The notes under the pieces: generated by a model
What the model saw: the letters and a program-made list of their open reading frames with translations, nothing else
Databases searched by the model: none
What the model was told of the DNA's origin: nothing
Shown here: piece by piece, positions 21,201 to 33,126 of the stretch
Layout of the letters: every line of letters begins with the position of its first letter
Position numbering within the stretch: position 1 is the stretch's first letter
Position numbers and translations under genes: made by a program
NCBI GenBank assembly: GCA_039545355.1
Contig: BCJJ01000017.1
Span: forward strand, 930,559-994,558
Direction of reading: 5' to 3'
Length of the DNA: 64,000 nt
Source of the DNA: Trichosporon coremiiforme
Taxonomy: Eukaryota; Basidiomycota; Tremellomycetes; Trichosporonales; Trichosporonaceae

Positions 21201-22460
21201 TCGCAAGCGCTCAGTGGGTCATCACATCATCATCCTTCTTGAGCAGGCGGAGTAGTGGGCCGGATCTGGCCAAGCCCTCCACAGAATGGGAGATGACTCC
21301 CCAAGTTCCACAAAGAATACCCAGCAGCCCGAGCCCTTCCAAGCCCGTCCAAGCCCGTTTCACAATGAGCGTAAAAGGCCCACAGACCCAAACGATGCCA
21401 CCGTAGCCTGCATTTGCGACCATTCTGAACCATTCTGATGGCCAGAAAGTAGTGTGGGAAAGGTCAAACACGCCGGACCAGCCACGAACGCAGCGGGCAA
21501 TGGCACAATCCGCACTTACGAGAGGGGCGCCCACCGGACTCAGGTGCGCGACTGACTTTCTCGTGTGAGCTGACCCCATCGCAACCCCATGTTTCTTCTG
21601 CATGGCGACGAGACATCAACATCGCTTGAGACGCGGTGTCAAGTGACATATCCGTCCTTGTACCGGCGCCAGTGGCGCGGACTGCGCAGCGTGCACAGTT
21701 TGCGTGCGACATGGCGACATGAATGCTCCAGCATGAATCGAAAATCGACGTCTCGGACGGGCCATGCCGAACATGACAATGGCATGAATACTGAATGCGT
21801 TGCGTAAGGCGCTCTCGTTGCTGCGTACATGACAGGCATGACCACGGCCAAGCGTGGCCAGACCTGCGCACTGCGCACTCAATAGCCGTCTGTGCTGAAT
21901 ACATGAATGCGTGAAACGGTTCTGACACACCACCAACACTCCACACATCCACCCCTCGTTGCCCCTTGTGTCTCGTCGCCAGTCTTGGCTTTTGGCTCAT
22001 CTTTGCATGCAATCCACCAGGTCCCGAAAGCTACAGCACTTGTGTTGAGTTCTCCTCCTCGGAGGGCGCTTAGCTCTGCCAGCAGAGCCTCGGGGCACTC
22101 TCGGATGGCTCGCGGGAAGTGCAGAACGAAAAGAACCAGCGCCCACCAGCTGACGACGCTCGCTCCTCCACTTGTTCCTCTGTGCTCCCGAGCGCCCAAG
22201 AGGTGGCCACTCGCCCAGAAGAGCAAAGAGTCCAAGGCTTGCATGGCCGGACCTGACTTCTCGCCCGCTCCCCATCCTCGCCCTACTTTGGCCATATAGA
22301 TCTGTATCGGAGGACGGGGAGGCCTGAAATGGCGGGAGCTCCCCGCCGCGACCTCGGGGCGTGGTAACTTGCCGGCGCTGCCATATGCGTGCGAGAACAT
22401 GCTTCTCGGGCGTGTCGAGGTACGCTGCATGCTGTCTCGGACGATGCACGGAGAGCGGGC

Positions 22461-22484
22461 ATCGGTTCATCGGTCCATCGGTTC
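22461..22484. repeat. 8-bp repeat ATCGGTTC, three copies
   Basis: Three contiguous copies: ATCGGTTC, ATCGGTCC, ATCGGTTC. It lies in the gene-free interval and could be a factor-binding cluster or a chance expansion. Confidence 0.55.
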
Positions 22485-25040
22485 GGCGCAGGCACTGGGC
22501 TTGAACACTGGCGCCAAGTAAGCCGGCACGACGCCGCAGCACTCGGACATGACCTGAATGTCAGGCCGAAACTCTCCATCGCAGTGTACATTGATGTGCC
22601 AGTGGAGCGCGTCGTGCGATGCGGTTGTTTTGGGGATGGCGGAATGTCACTGGTACAACTTGAATTGCGTCGAGCGTTGCCCCATTATCACGGTCCGAGT
22701 TCGGTGGCGTGAGAGAGCTCATTGCTCAACACATGACCCCGGGCGGCCAGTTGGCTCGGAGATCTGGGGCAAGCACGCCCCGAATGGGGAACGAGCACTT
22801 GGGACGCTTGTCATGACCGCGTCCACCGGCATGCATGACCGCGCCAACAGCCAGATGACAGAGGGTTTCCGTCAAGGGACCGAAACCTACTTTCGTGCGC
22901 GATGCTGTAATCCGTCCCTCGTCGGACCCGCTGGGTCGCTCTTATCCGCGCTGCCGAAACGTAAGCGATTCAGTGAAGCCTGGTCCTCAACTCTTTGGCA
23001 GATCCAAACACGCTTGCACGTACATCATGTGATGCATGATATTGTTAACGCTCAGCATGGGACTGAAAGAAGATGCGGTGCTTCCCGCCTGCACTGCAGC
23101 GGTCAAGAGAAAGTGGCGCAGTGGCGTCTTCGGATGCTCGGGAGGCTGCGAGGCTTTCAGAGGCTTCACCGCGCCTCCGAGCTTCCGCTGTCCGGACCAG
23201 GGCTGGCCCGACGTTGATGAGCCCACTCACCGCTCATTACAGCTTCCACACAGCATGCGATCCGGATCGACGGACGCGGCGACCCCAATTCTGCAAACCC
23301 TGCTCCGTTCAATCCGTTCCGCTCATCTGTCCCTCGGACCCTCTCGACCTCACGTATCCGCACTTACCACTCCGTAGTGAGTGCGCAGCGCCACGGTGCT
23401 GTTTGCCTGACTCCGCGGCGCCGTGGCGTGCGGAGAGTGGACGGGGCGCGGAGCTCAGAGCCTCGAGCCCGCGCCACACGCTGCTGCGCTCGAGCCCGTC
23501 ACCCTGCCGCACCTTCACCTTTGCGCTAGTGCCGGCACGGTTTGGCACGCGGCGCATCTTGCAAGACCGCGCACCGCATGATGCACGCGATGCACACGTT
23601 GCATGCATCTCATGCATCTCGACCCCTGCCCCTCTGAACTTACATTTACGCGTCTTACGTTTATGGCTGCGAGGAGCATGTCGCCACCGAGGGGCCGAAT
23701 CATGGCCCAAAGGGCCAAGGGGGCGCGCGGGGCGCCTGAGAGCTGAGTGGGGTACCGGCGCGGGGCGTGATCGCGATCACTGACCCTCCCGACGTCCCCG
23801 TCGAGCACGTCAGCGGCACCGAGCTTGCCCGACAGACCTCGCCCGATGGACCGAGAAACGGTTCCGGATTGCTGAGCACCTTGGGCTGCGTGTATCAGCT
23901 GCCCTCCTTAGCCCAAATTGTTGTTAGTAAGGGATCTTCTGTCGACCCGCTGACTTATGCGCGGCTCAAGGAAGCTTCCCCCACCTTCCGCCTACCGCAT
24001 AGTGGGAGCGCAGTACGTAGGTCTGCGTGAGACAGCCGCCGTCCAGTACTGCACACCCGCTCCCCAGCACCAATCGCGTCTGGGTGCGTGTTAGATTGTA
24101 ACGAGTCCAATGATCAAATGGGCAAACCCCGGGGCAGATAGAAGGATTGTTTAACGATGACCGTCGGGCTGAGCAGGGTTTTCTCGGTCACCTAGCCAGC
24201 TGATATATGATCGAGCACAAAGATTCTCAGATATATGTAAGCTTGTTGGCCCAGTTCCGTCGGAAAGTAGACAACTCAAAGTCTCCAGTCACAGATCTGA
24301 TCACTCGGATCAGACAGACGCGATCTGGTGGCGTCGCGATATCCCGGTCGCTTGGAGGGGCCGATAAGCAGCTCTGTCAGCTGGTTGCCTCCGGACCCGA
24401 CCTAGCGTTAGCGTTCCAGTTTAACGCATCCGATATTCACTTCACGCTCTACAGCTAAGTTGGCCGAGAAGGAAAAGAACTCTGCGTGACTGTGGGTGCC
24501 CCACCGAGCTCCGTCTATGCATGTCACGGCGTGAGCGTACTCCATTCACAGGCATGGAAGGTGCTCTTGTGATCGGTGACTTTTACGCTTTTCGCTCTAT
24601 GCTCATCAATGCTGACGGAATGGTGGAGCACGTGTGCTTTTTTGTTGACAAACCTGCCTGACTTGCGGAGTATCGATGGTGACTGATATGGGGCAAGCTG
24701 ACAAAGAGATGGGCTCGGCGAGAGCACCTATCGTCCCCGAAGAGCTTGATTACGCGCTGCGCTTGACACTTCCGACGCCATCAGCGCCATCGGATGCACA
24801 TTGGATGCGCTGTGACCAACGAGAAGCAAGCAGAGTCAGCCTTGGCAGACCAACGTCGGTGTCTTGATCCCTGTCCTAGCCCGACGGCCACCCACAATTT
24901 CAGCCGGTGTTGCTTGTGGAGCCGTGCCTGAAAGATACCACAAAGATATTATCAGCCCGTCACTTTGCAGTCTGCCTCGCTTCTCAACTTCGTCCTCTTC
25001 ACCGCACCTGCACTCGCCTGTACAATTCCAGTCGAGCACC

Positions 25041-26366
25041 ATGTCGGACGTAAAAAACATTGTCATCATTGGGGGTGAGCTCGTCTGCTGTGGAACGTTT
25101 ATTGCGTAGCGCTGACTCGCCCAGCCTCGGCTGCTGGCCACAACGTCGCCAACGGCATCGCGGACAGCCTGCCTGAGAACTACCGCGTCATCATCGTCGA
25201 GCGCAACACGTACGTCGTCTGGTCGCCTGCAACGGTGCGCCAGATTGTTGTCCCCGGCTGGGAGGACAAGAACTTCGAGGTCGAGGTCAAGCAGGAGCGT
25301 TTCTTCCGCGCCGGCTCCCGTCACCAGGTGCTTTCCCCCAACTCTGTCGTGGAGCTGAAGAAGAACTCTGTTGTGCTCGAGAAGCCGTTTGAGGGCTCCA
25401 CCGAGCTCACCTTCGAGGTATGTCCTCACCGCTGATCGTAGCTGACAGGATCAGAAGTGCGTCATCGCCACGGGTGCCCAGCAGCCTCCGCCCATCGGTG
25501 CCCAGCCCGGCAGCTCGATCGAGGACTTCAAGGCGCACCTGCGCGAGATGCAGCAGGCTTTCAAGAAGGCGCAGAAGATCCTGATTGTCGGCGGCGGTAC
25601 TGTCGGCGTCGAGGTCACGGGCGAGCTCACGACCGAGTACCCCGGCAAGGCGATCACAATTGTGCACGACGACCCCGCGGGCTTGCTCGGCCCGACGCCC
25701 CGCTCCAAGCCGGGGGATCAGTTCTACCAGGCGCCGACGTACGGCAAGCTCTCGGTGTCGCTCGAGAAGCAGCTGGCCGCGCGCAATGTCGACGTCATTC
25801 TCGGCGACTTGGTCGAGCTGCCGCAGGGCCTCAAGTCCGGCAGTCTCGAAAAGATGACGACTTTCAAGACCAAGTCGGGCAAGGAGGTCGAGGCCGACTG
25901 CGTCTTCGTCTCGATCGGCAACCGCGCCAACTCGCAGATTGTCAAGGCGGCCGACCCCGGCGCCCTGTCCGAGGTGCAGTCGCGCATCCTCGTTGACGAG
26001 TTCTTCCGCGTTCAAGCGTCCAGCGACGACTCGCCCCTGAGCGGAGAGTACTACGCGCTCGGCGACGTCTGTGCCAACGCGGACTGGAAGACGGTCGTGT
26101 GTGTGATGAACCAGGCGCCGGCACTGGCCAAGATCATCCTGGCCGAAATCAAGGGCAATACGCCGACAGCATACACGACCTCGCCCCAGACCGCCATCTG
26201 CGTCCCGCTTGGCACCCAGGGAGGCGCAGGCGTCATCCCCGTCTGCGGCTGGTTCGAGATCCCCATGCCCGGCTTCATCATGGGCATGAAGTCGAAGGAC
26301 TTCTTCTCGAACAAGTCCTTCTTCTCCCGCTTCCAGGGCGACGAGAAGCTTGCTTTCTCGGGATAA
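25041..26366 (+). CDS. AIF/AMID-like FAD-dependent oxidoreductase, 414 aa
   Basis: Pyridine-nucleotide disulfide oxidoreductase fold of the AIF2/AMID (NDH-2-like) group, which oxidises NAD(P)H with FAD. Family members act in mitochondrial or cytosolic redox, and some in cell death or CoQ reduction. Exons are 25041-25074, 25125-25417 and 25449-26366. The first GxGxxG-type loop (IIGASAAGHNVA, residues 9-20) is assembled across intron 1. The second, NAD(P)-binding loop is ILIVGGGTVGVEVTGEL near 155. ALGDVCA near 310 is the second FAD motif. There is no clear mitochondrial presequence or transmembrane helix at the N-terminus, but the C-terminal 50 residues are partly hydrophobic (PMPGFIMGMK). It ends 81 bp from the convergent gene's stop. 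Confidence 0.88.
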
Positions 26367-26447
26367 ACTAGATTTAGACCGACGCGCCATATTACATAGG
26401 TGCGACCCCATTGTATTCTCTAGATTTCTCATGCATGTCCTCACGTG

Positions 26448-27682
26448 TTAGAGCGGCTGCACGGGGGTGAAGTCGCGCCATACCGGTGCCGGATCCGCCC
26501 GGTTGGGGAAGTAGATGCCGTACAGTGTCTCGAGCGTTATGCCGAACTCGAGGCCGTGCTGTCTGTCAGCTTCTCCCAACCCTTCCGACTCACGCTCTCA
26601 GTCAAAGCAGGGGTGACGGCGGAGAACAAGTGGTCCAGGATCGACCACAGTCCCCGCGGCCGGGACGGCACCCGTGCCATATCCGCATCTGTCGGGCGAC
26701 CCAGTCCGTTGCAATAGGCATCCCACATGTTGACGTCGTCGTGAGCTTCAGGCGTCGCCGGTGGCGTGTTGACATAAGTATCGCCGGACTCGGAGCCGGC
26801 ATATGTAGCAGGCAGTACACCGTCCGCGTCCTCCTCCCATGAGACGGCGGTGGGGACGACATCCCCATGCTCATTCGCAGCAACGAGCTCCTCGAAATTT
26901 GCGATGGCCGCGTCACCAGACTCAACCTTGGCCTCAGTCCTAGTGACAGTGGAAGCCCTGAGCTGCCTATGAAGCTTCTTGTGCCGCTCAAGAGTTTGGC
27001 TCCGCTCAGGCGGAGAGGTCCAGAAATCCTCGTCGTCGACCTCACCCTCGTCGTCCGCTTTGTTCAGGCCCGGGGTATGGTCGCCGGGCGGCTGGACCCG
27101 GATCGTCGGGGTGGTAAATGGCGGCGGGGCACCACTTCGCCGAGCTCGGAGGCGAGGCGCCGCACGCAGCGCAGTCTGACAAGTGGGCGTGACTACTGGT
27201 GGTGCGTTCGGCTCCGCCGCAAACTCATCGTCGCTCTCGGACTTGGTAGCGCCGCCAGAGCTAAAGCGGACCTCGTCACTCGCCTCACTGGTCGACGCAA
27301 CCCTCTTCGGAACCGGGGTGCTGGGTAGCTCAAATGGCATGAACGCCCCATGCGGAGCAGGGGTGTCATGCTTCCCTGTGCGCGCAACCTTGGGCGTGCG
27401 CTCCGGCGTGCCCTCTGATGTCTTTGTGCTACCAGAGCCCTCGTACCCGCTGTCTGTATCGCTATCGGGACGCTTCCGCTTCCGCTTACGCCGCATGTCG
27501 CGCCCCTTATCGTCCTCGGGCGCCGTGAAGAAGTATCGCTTCGGCTTGCCGCCGTTCTTGAGCGGGGTTGCTTCGCGCTCCGCCTTTGCTGTGCGGGCCT
27601 GTACGCGCGGAGGGTCTGGCGAGACGTAGGAGGGGGGCCCGGGGGGGCCGCTCAGACGCTTGGAGCGGCGGGGTTTGGCCAT
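26448..27682 (-). CDS. Unrecognised, probably nuclear, low-complexity protein, 399 aa
   Basis: I do not recognise this protein. Exon 1 is 27682-26594 (363 codons). The intron is 26593-26559, with the acceptor at GACAGACAG rather than the first GACAG, because only that choice gives an open last exon. Exon 2 is 26558-26448 (36 codons). The N-terminus is strongly basic (MAKPRRSKRLSG), with a second basic cluster (RRKRKRKRP near residue 60) that resembles a nuclear localisation signal. The middle is Pro/Thr/Glu-rich. The C-terminal 55 residues look structured, with several aromatic residues (GLWSILDHLFSAVTPAL, then ETLYGIYFPN), and are probably the conserved part. Without the splice the frame would end in a different, less protein-like tail. 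Confidence 0.7.
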
Positions 27683-28313
27683 GCTGTTTGCTGTTGTCAG
27701 TTGTGCTTGAAGGAAGAGCTTTATAGATGTTTTGCTGGGCTGCTTAAGTACCTTGCAAACTGGGTCTGCGTGTGCTGTTGCTGTGCTGCAGGATGGTGAC
27801 GAGTGTGCATTTGCTCGCAGTGTACACAGGTGTGATGAGCAGAGACATTGTTGAGTGCAGCCTTACAGCCTCTGTGATAGAGTACACACTCGAGAGAGCC
27901 CCGTCTCCTCACGAGCAGACAGATCGGTGTCCTGAACAACAGCGACCAGCACAGTGAACTTAGCCGTTTGTTCCTCATTGTCACAGCTTTGTTGTCAACA
28001 GGCTAGTCATTGTTCCACAAGCAGTATTCCCATGGAAGCATAATCAGCATGCACAGCACCTTATCAAGCTGATATACAAACTCACGAGATTGTCTTCTCG
28101 CATGTTCTGCGCCTCAGCCTCAGCTCCAGCTCCAACCTCAGCGCGAAAGACGGTATCCCGCATGGCAGTCGGCATCCTCGAAGTGCCACGGTGAGCGACC
28201 GGTGGAGGTAATTGCCACCGCCGTATCTCGGTTGACGTCAGACCAACCGGCAACCGTCGACTTCGAGTTTCGCGGGCGATCAGTCATCCCCTTCCTCATC
28301 ACCCTTAACCACC
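27683..28313. promoter_or_regulatory. Divergent promoter between the unknown gene and the WD40 gene
   Basis: The 631 bp between two outward starts contains no recognised gene. Its GC content is visibly lower than in the flanking coding DNA. Confidence 0.4.
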
Positions 28314-29966
28314 ATGCCGACAACAGCAAACTTACACGCGCTCATAGCCCACTACCTAGCAACGAACTATCCGGCGGCGCTCCCCTCCTTCCTCTCCTCG
28401 ACGCATACACCAGCCCCCGACCCCTCCAACCCACCAGTGCCGGACCTGCAGACTCTCGTGTCAGACGGACAATCCTACGAGCTCGCGCGGCAGTTGGGCT
28501 CCTCCTCCATTGCCCAGGAGGGGGAGGGCTGGAATGCTCCACTTGAGAAACTGGCCCAAGTGCCCCTGCGAGATGGCGACGGGTTGAAACCGGCTCGCGA
28601 GATCCCGGTCCTGACGATGGGCAACCTGCTAGCGCTCGCGACGGGTCTGATTCCGGAGAGAGGATTCGATACAGCTTCTGCGGAGTACAGGGCTAGATGG
28701 CGTGAGGGAGTGGTCGTTAGCAGTGCGGATAAGGGCGTGAGAGTGCTGGATTATGAGACTGGAGAAGTACGTCCGTTGGACCAGGCAGCTGGGAAGATTG
28801 TGTAGAGCTGACAAACGGCAGGAGAAACACCTCCTCCACCCGCACTCCTCGCCTGCGATCGCCCTCGCCCTCCACCCGACACACCGCCGTTATCTGGCAA
28901 GCGGGGCCATGGACGGCAGCACCGTGCTCACGGACCTCGTAACCAGCACACCCGTACAGACCTTCCGCCAGACGAAATTCGTGGTGCGCGTCTGCTTCAG
29001 CGCCGACGGAAGATGGCTCGCGACAGCAAGCTACGACCGCACGATCAACATTTACGAGAACACGCACACTCCGGCCCTCGGTGTGAGGGGGGACGAGTAC
29101 CATGCCGCGGCCCAGGAGGGACATATTGGCGATGAGGTCCCGATTATTGATCGGGAGGACGACCCGGAACTCGCCTGCGAGCCGGGACTGGGGTATGTCC
29201 TCAGACACACTGTCACGACGGAGGGGAATCCGGAAGCGGTCCTGTTCCACCCCAAGGCTGACTGGATGATCTGGACAGAGCGGGGCGGGTACGAGATGAA
29301 GTATCTCCGTCTGCCTGCTCCCTCTGCTCCCTCCGCTATCTCCGCTACCTCCGGCTCGACTACTGGCGAGGACACCGCCATGGACGGTCCCGGAGACAAT
29401 GTGCAGCCCTGGGAAACCAGGAGCAAGAGCTTCAATGCGCACCCAGGCGATACGCACGTCTCCTTCTCGGTGCTCGATATGGCGCTCCACCCCTCTGGAC
29501 GCATGATTGCGTGCGTCACGGGCGACCACGCGAGTGGCGGCGAGCGCGTGCTGGTCTACGGCACGGAACTGGACGAGGTGAGTAAACGTTTTGGTGTCTA
29601 GATGGCGGAAAGATGGAGGGGGAAATGGAAGAGGGGATGGAGGGGGGGGGGCTCAATGGGCACACGACAGCTGACGCCCAGACCCAACGCCTCGCCAACG
29701 TCTTCACTGGCTCCGAGAGCGACGCGTACGTCCTCCCCCGCGTCGCGTGGACGGGGGACGGCACGGGCGTCGTGACCTCCACGCCTGGGGGCGAGATTGT
29801 CCTTTCTTCTCTCGACGGAAAGACAGGCACGCGGCTCAAGATCCACGGCCGCGACGAGCGGGCCTCCGACGTTGTCCGCGACCTCAAGGTCGTCGGCGGG
29901 GACGACTGGAGCGTCGTTAGTGTCGGGTACGACCGGACTGTGCAGATCACGTCTGGCCGTCCATAG
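28314..29966 (+). CDS. WD40-repeat protein with LisH-like N-terminus, 497 aa
   Basis: Probably a beta-propeller scaffold protein; the partner is not evident. Exons are 28314-28766, 28822-29577 and 29682-29966, joined in phase 0. The first 30 residues (LHALIAHYLATNYPAALPSFL) resemble a LisH-type dimerisation helix pair. WD-like blades can be seen at ALHPTHRRYLASGAMDGS, at CFSADGRWLATASYDRTI, at MALHPSGRMIACVTGD and near the C-terminus at SVGYDRTVQI. A Ser/Ala-rich loop with acidic residues separates blades in the middle. The ATG sits in ACCATGC. The gene converges on the MFS transporter gene, with 176 bp between the stops. Without blade counting by structure prediction, I cannot say whether a full seven-bladed propeller is present. 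Confidence 0.78.
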
Positions 29967-30142
29967 GAGAAGGAGATTAGGATGCATGCAGCTCAGAGGA
30001 ACAGACACATGGGGGAGACTAATGTTGGAACAAGTGGCAGTACACGTTTGCGTGTTGATGTGGAATATTTGGGTGGTGGCACAACGCCGGATGATCTAAG
30101 TGGCGTAGATGAGATTGTATGATTGTGGGGATGAGGGGAGGT

Positions 30143-33126
30143 TTAGCGGATGAAGAACGACCCAATGACCTGGAACAGCGCGAACGCCGTGCAGGCCCAG
30201 AAACCCTTGGGGTATCCGCCGGGGTTGCCGTTGATGCTCGCGCTCCAGATCATGCCGCCGAGGGCGGGGCCGAAGAAGCGCGCGCACGACACGGTGCTCT
30301 GCGCGAGCCCGTTCGCGAGGCCGATCAGGTGCGGCGGGCTCATCGCGTTGATGAGAATCATGATCGAGGTGTACGCGAACGTACCGCCGCAGTAACGGAT
30401 CGCGCTGATCAGCGTCATCATCGTCATGACGAAGGGGGTGCCGTTGTCCGCCTTGGTCGGCGAAGCGAACAGGTGCAGCAGCGGCACGAGCAGGTAGCCT
30501 GGCACGAAGAGCGCAGAGCCCAAGCGGAACATTTGCAGGTGCGAGAAGCGGCCGAGGGGAGGGCCGAGTCGCGGGAACAGGTAGAACTGATAGATGAGCT
30601 GGCCGATGCACATGAGCGCGACGAGCAGCGAGTATGACGCGGGGCTGATACCGACACCGCCGGACTGGTAGGGCCTGAGAAAAGTTAGCGCTAGTCGACC
30701 AGCAAAACTTACGTGACGATGAAGGACAGGAAGATCTGACCGTGTGTCGAGTCGTGGCACGAGAGCAGACCATACTGCGCGATGACGAGCAGCGGGAGCT
30801 GCGCCCAGCGCGAAGGCTCCTTCTCGTTGATGCTGGGAGCGGGCGCCGAGACAGAGTCGGGGCGTCCCTCGCTGATGGCCGCAAGTCCGGAGGGAGCACC
30901 GACGCGGCGGACGGTACCCGTGGGGGAGAATAAGTCCTCGTTGGTCTCCTCGGGCGGCTCCTCGAACGCCGAGATACCGGGCGTCGAGGCGACACCAGTG
31001 TTGGAGAAGATCGAGGGGATGTGCTGCGACGACACGCTATGCCTTCTAGACGCGGAGGACGGCCGGCGCAGGTAGCGGGAGAAGTCGCTGCCGCCGCTGG
31101 TCATGCGGCGGCGGCTTGAACGGCGCGTGGAACCGTGGGAGATGCTGCCACGGGTAGGCGAAGAGGGAGCAGATGGGCTCGGCGTGACATCGTCGTCGGC
31201 CGCGATGGACGAACCGGCGTCGTCGATGTCGATCAGGTTGGCCTCGTGCTCCTCGTCGGAGCCGTCCTCGTAGTCCTCGTCGTACTCGTCGTCATCGTCG
31301 AAAACAGCAGTGTCCTGGGCAACAGCAGCAGAAAGCCAGAGGTCGTTGATGTTGAAGTTGTTGTCCTCGTTGGCGAGCATGAGCTTCGTGGCAAAGCTGA
31401 CGTTGCGGTTGCCGTGACCACCCTCGCCGTCCTCGCCGAGGGCAGAGCCACCAGACGCACGTCGAGCGGCTTCAATGGCACGGCGGGCGGCGAGGGTCGG
31501 GTGCTTGGAACGAATACCACCGTAGCCGTACGCAGTACCGAGACTGGCCATGCTGTCGCGGTGCATTCCGGCAGAGGTAGCGAGGGCTGACCGACCGAGA
31601 GCCGAACGGCCGTAGGGCGTTTGAGGGTCCTCCGCGGGTGTGTGCATGGAGCTGCGGTGCTGAATCCTAATAGCGGAGGAACCAGGGGCGGCTAAAGGTC
31701 GCGCAGCGGCGGAGGGCGACAGGGTGTCGGGGCGGGTCACGTTCAGCGGCTCGTCCTTCTCGACTTCGAGTTGGATACGGGAGCCTCCTCTGACACCTCC
31801 GTCCCAAGACAGGAAGCACGCGAGGAATGCACCGATGAACATGACGGTGCCGCCGAGAAGGGTAGGGAGGAGATAAGGCATTCTCTGGAAGAGCGCGATC
31901 TTGCCAATGATCATGTCCGGGTGGTTCAAGGCGGGGTTCTCGAAGACGCCACCAATGATCTGGGGTTAGGTCCGACGCGCAGAAGAGAACCTACAGGTCC
32001 AATGACTCCTCCAAGACCCCAGGAGAAGCCGAGGATAGCGTAGGCGCGAGTAGCATTGGTCTCGTCGGTGATGTCACGAATGGAGCCACGGAACTGTGAT
32101 GTCAGTTGCCAGGAAAGCGGTCCGTAACTCACCACACCGATGGCACCTCCAAAGATACCTTGAATAAGGCGAACGCAGATAGCCTCGGGGAGCTGCCAGT
32201 CAGTTCACATCACAAGCAGCCAACTCACCGACTTGGACGTTCCGAACATGAGGAGGGCTGCGCGGGTTAGTTGTTGCCGCAGTTGGGCTCAGCTCACCGA
32301 TTCCGCTACCCTAAGATGTCAGCACAGGTATGTCAGTGCGGGTGACTCACGGTCATGCTCGCAACGAGGACCGCACGACGACCATGACGGTCGGCGATGC
32401 TGCTCCAAAGCAGCGAGGTGAAGAACTGGGTGATGTAGAAGACGGACACGAGGTTGCCTGACGTCAGACTGCGCGCTCACGTCAGTCCATCAATTGGAGC
32501 TCACCAGTCCAGAAACCAACTGCGGCTTCCAACTCGCTACTTTTCTGCTTCCCCGAGGCGAGGAAGAAGCCTGGCGTTAGCTGATATCCTGTAACCAAGC
32601 ATACCTTCCACCATCTTAAGCATGAAAGGCTGAGACAGGTTCGCGGACAAAAGCTCGGACAGCATGGCCTAGTTGTCAGTGGCTGAGGGCGATCGGGTGT
32701 GGTGTCCACGACGGACGCGGACGCGACACAACGTACAATGCACAGGACGACCATGGGGAGCATGGGGAGCGGGGTCGAGTACGCAGCGCGAATGCCGGGG
32801 ACGAGACTGGGGAGCTTGACGCCGTCCTCGTCATCGCCGTCGACGGCCCGCGACACGCGGCGCGACACGATGCGACCGCTACGGAGGGAGGACATGGATG
32901 GCCGGTACGACGAGAAGCGGGACTGTGCCATCTTGTTGACGGGAGTGCCGAGGTGGGAGGAGATGCCGGAGGACAGGCCGACGCCAAGAGCGGAGCGCTG
33001 TGCGGTGGGCTTTACGGGGGAAGGGGAAGGGGACTCATCGTCGACTTCGAGGGCGGACACGCGACGGATGGGCTTTGGTGGCTCTTGTGTCGGGGTCTGA
33101 TCGTGTGGCTGGGATGTCGACGCCAT
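30143..33126 (-). CDS. Major facilitator superfamily transporter with a large acidic loop, 868 aa, ten exons
   Basis: Membrane transporter of the MFS fold; the substrate is unknown. Exons are 33126-32737, 32668-32605, 32570-32505, 32457-32351, 32310-32298 (13 nt), 32257-32229 (29 nt), 32192-32133, 32093-31995, 31959-30713 and 30674-30143; the sum is in frame. Residues 1-110 are a Ser/Pro-rich cytosolic tail. The MFS signature loop is ADRHGRRAVL between helices 2 and 3. Six helices precede a central cytosolic loop of about 330 residues with a strongly acidic run (DDDDEYDEDYEDGSDEEHE) and many Ser. Six more helices follow the loop. The layout resembles the fungal YCR023C-like group. Phosphorylation control through the loop is plausible but not shown. 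Confidence 0.85.

Larger units (their letters stand above)
16931..25040. other. 8.1 kb divergent interval without a convincing gene
   Basis: It lies between the starts of the kinase (-) and the AIF-like gene (+), so both promoters must be inside. 17054-17800 probably carries the kinase leader. 18100-18300 is rich in GGCTGG repeats. From about 18770 to 24840 neither strand gives an ATG-started frame with protein-like composition, a known motif, or spliceable exons. No LTRs, inverted termini or transposase or reverse-transcriptase motifs were recognised. Local 8-bp repeats occur at 22461-22484. Confidence 0.5.

Noticed and set aside
25407..26444. 345-codon minus-strand frame
   Set aside because: It mirrors the AIF-like gene and has no motif of its own.
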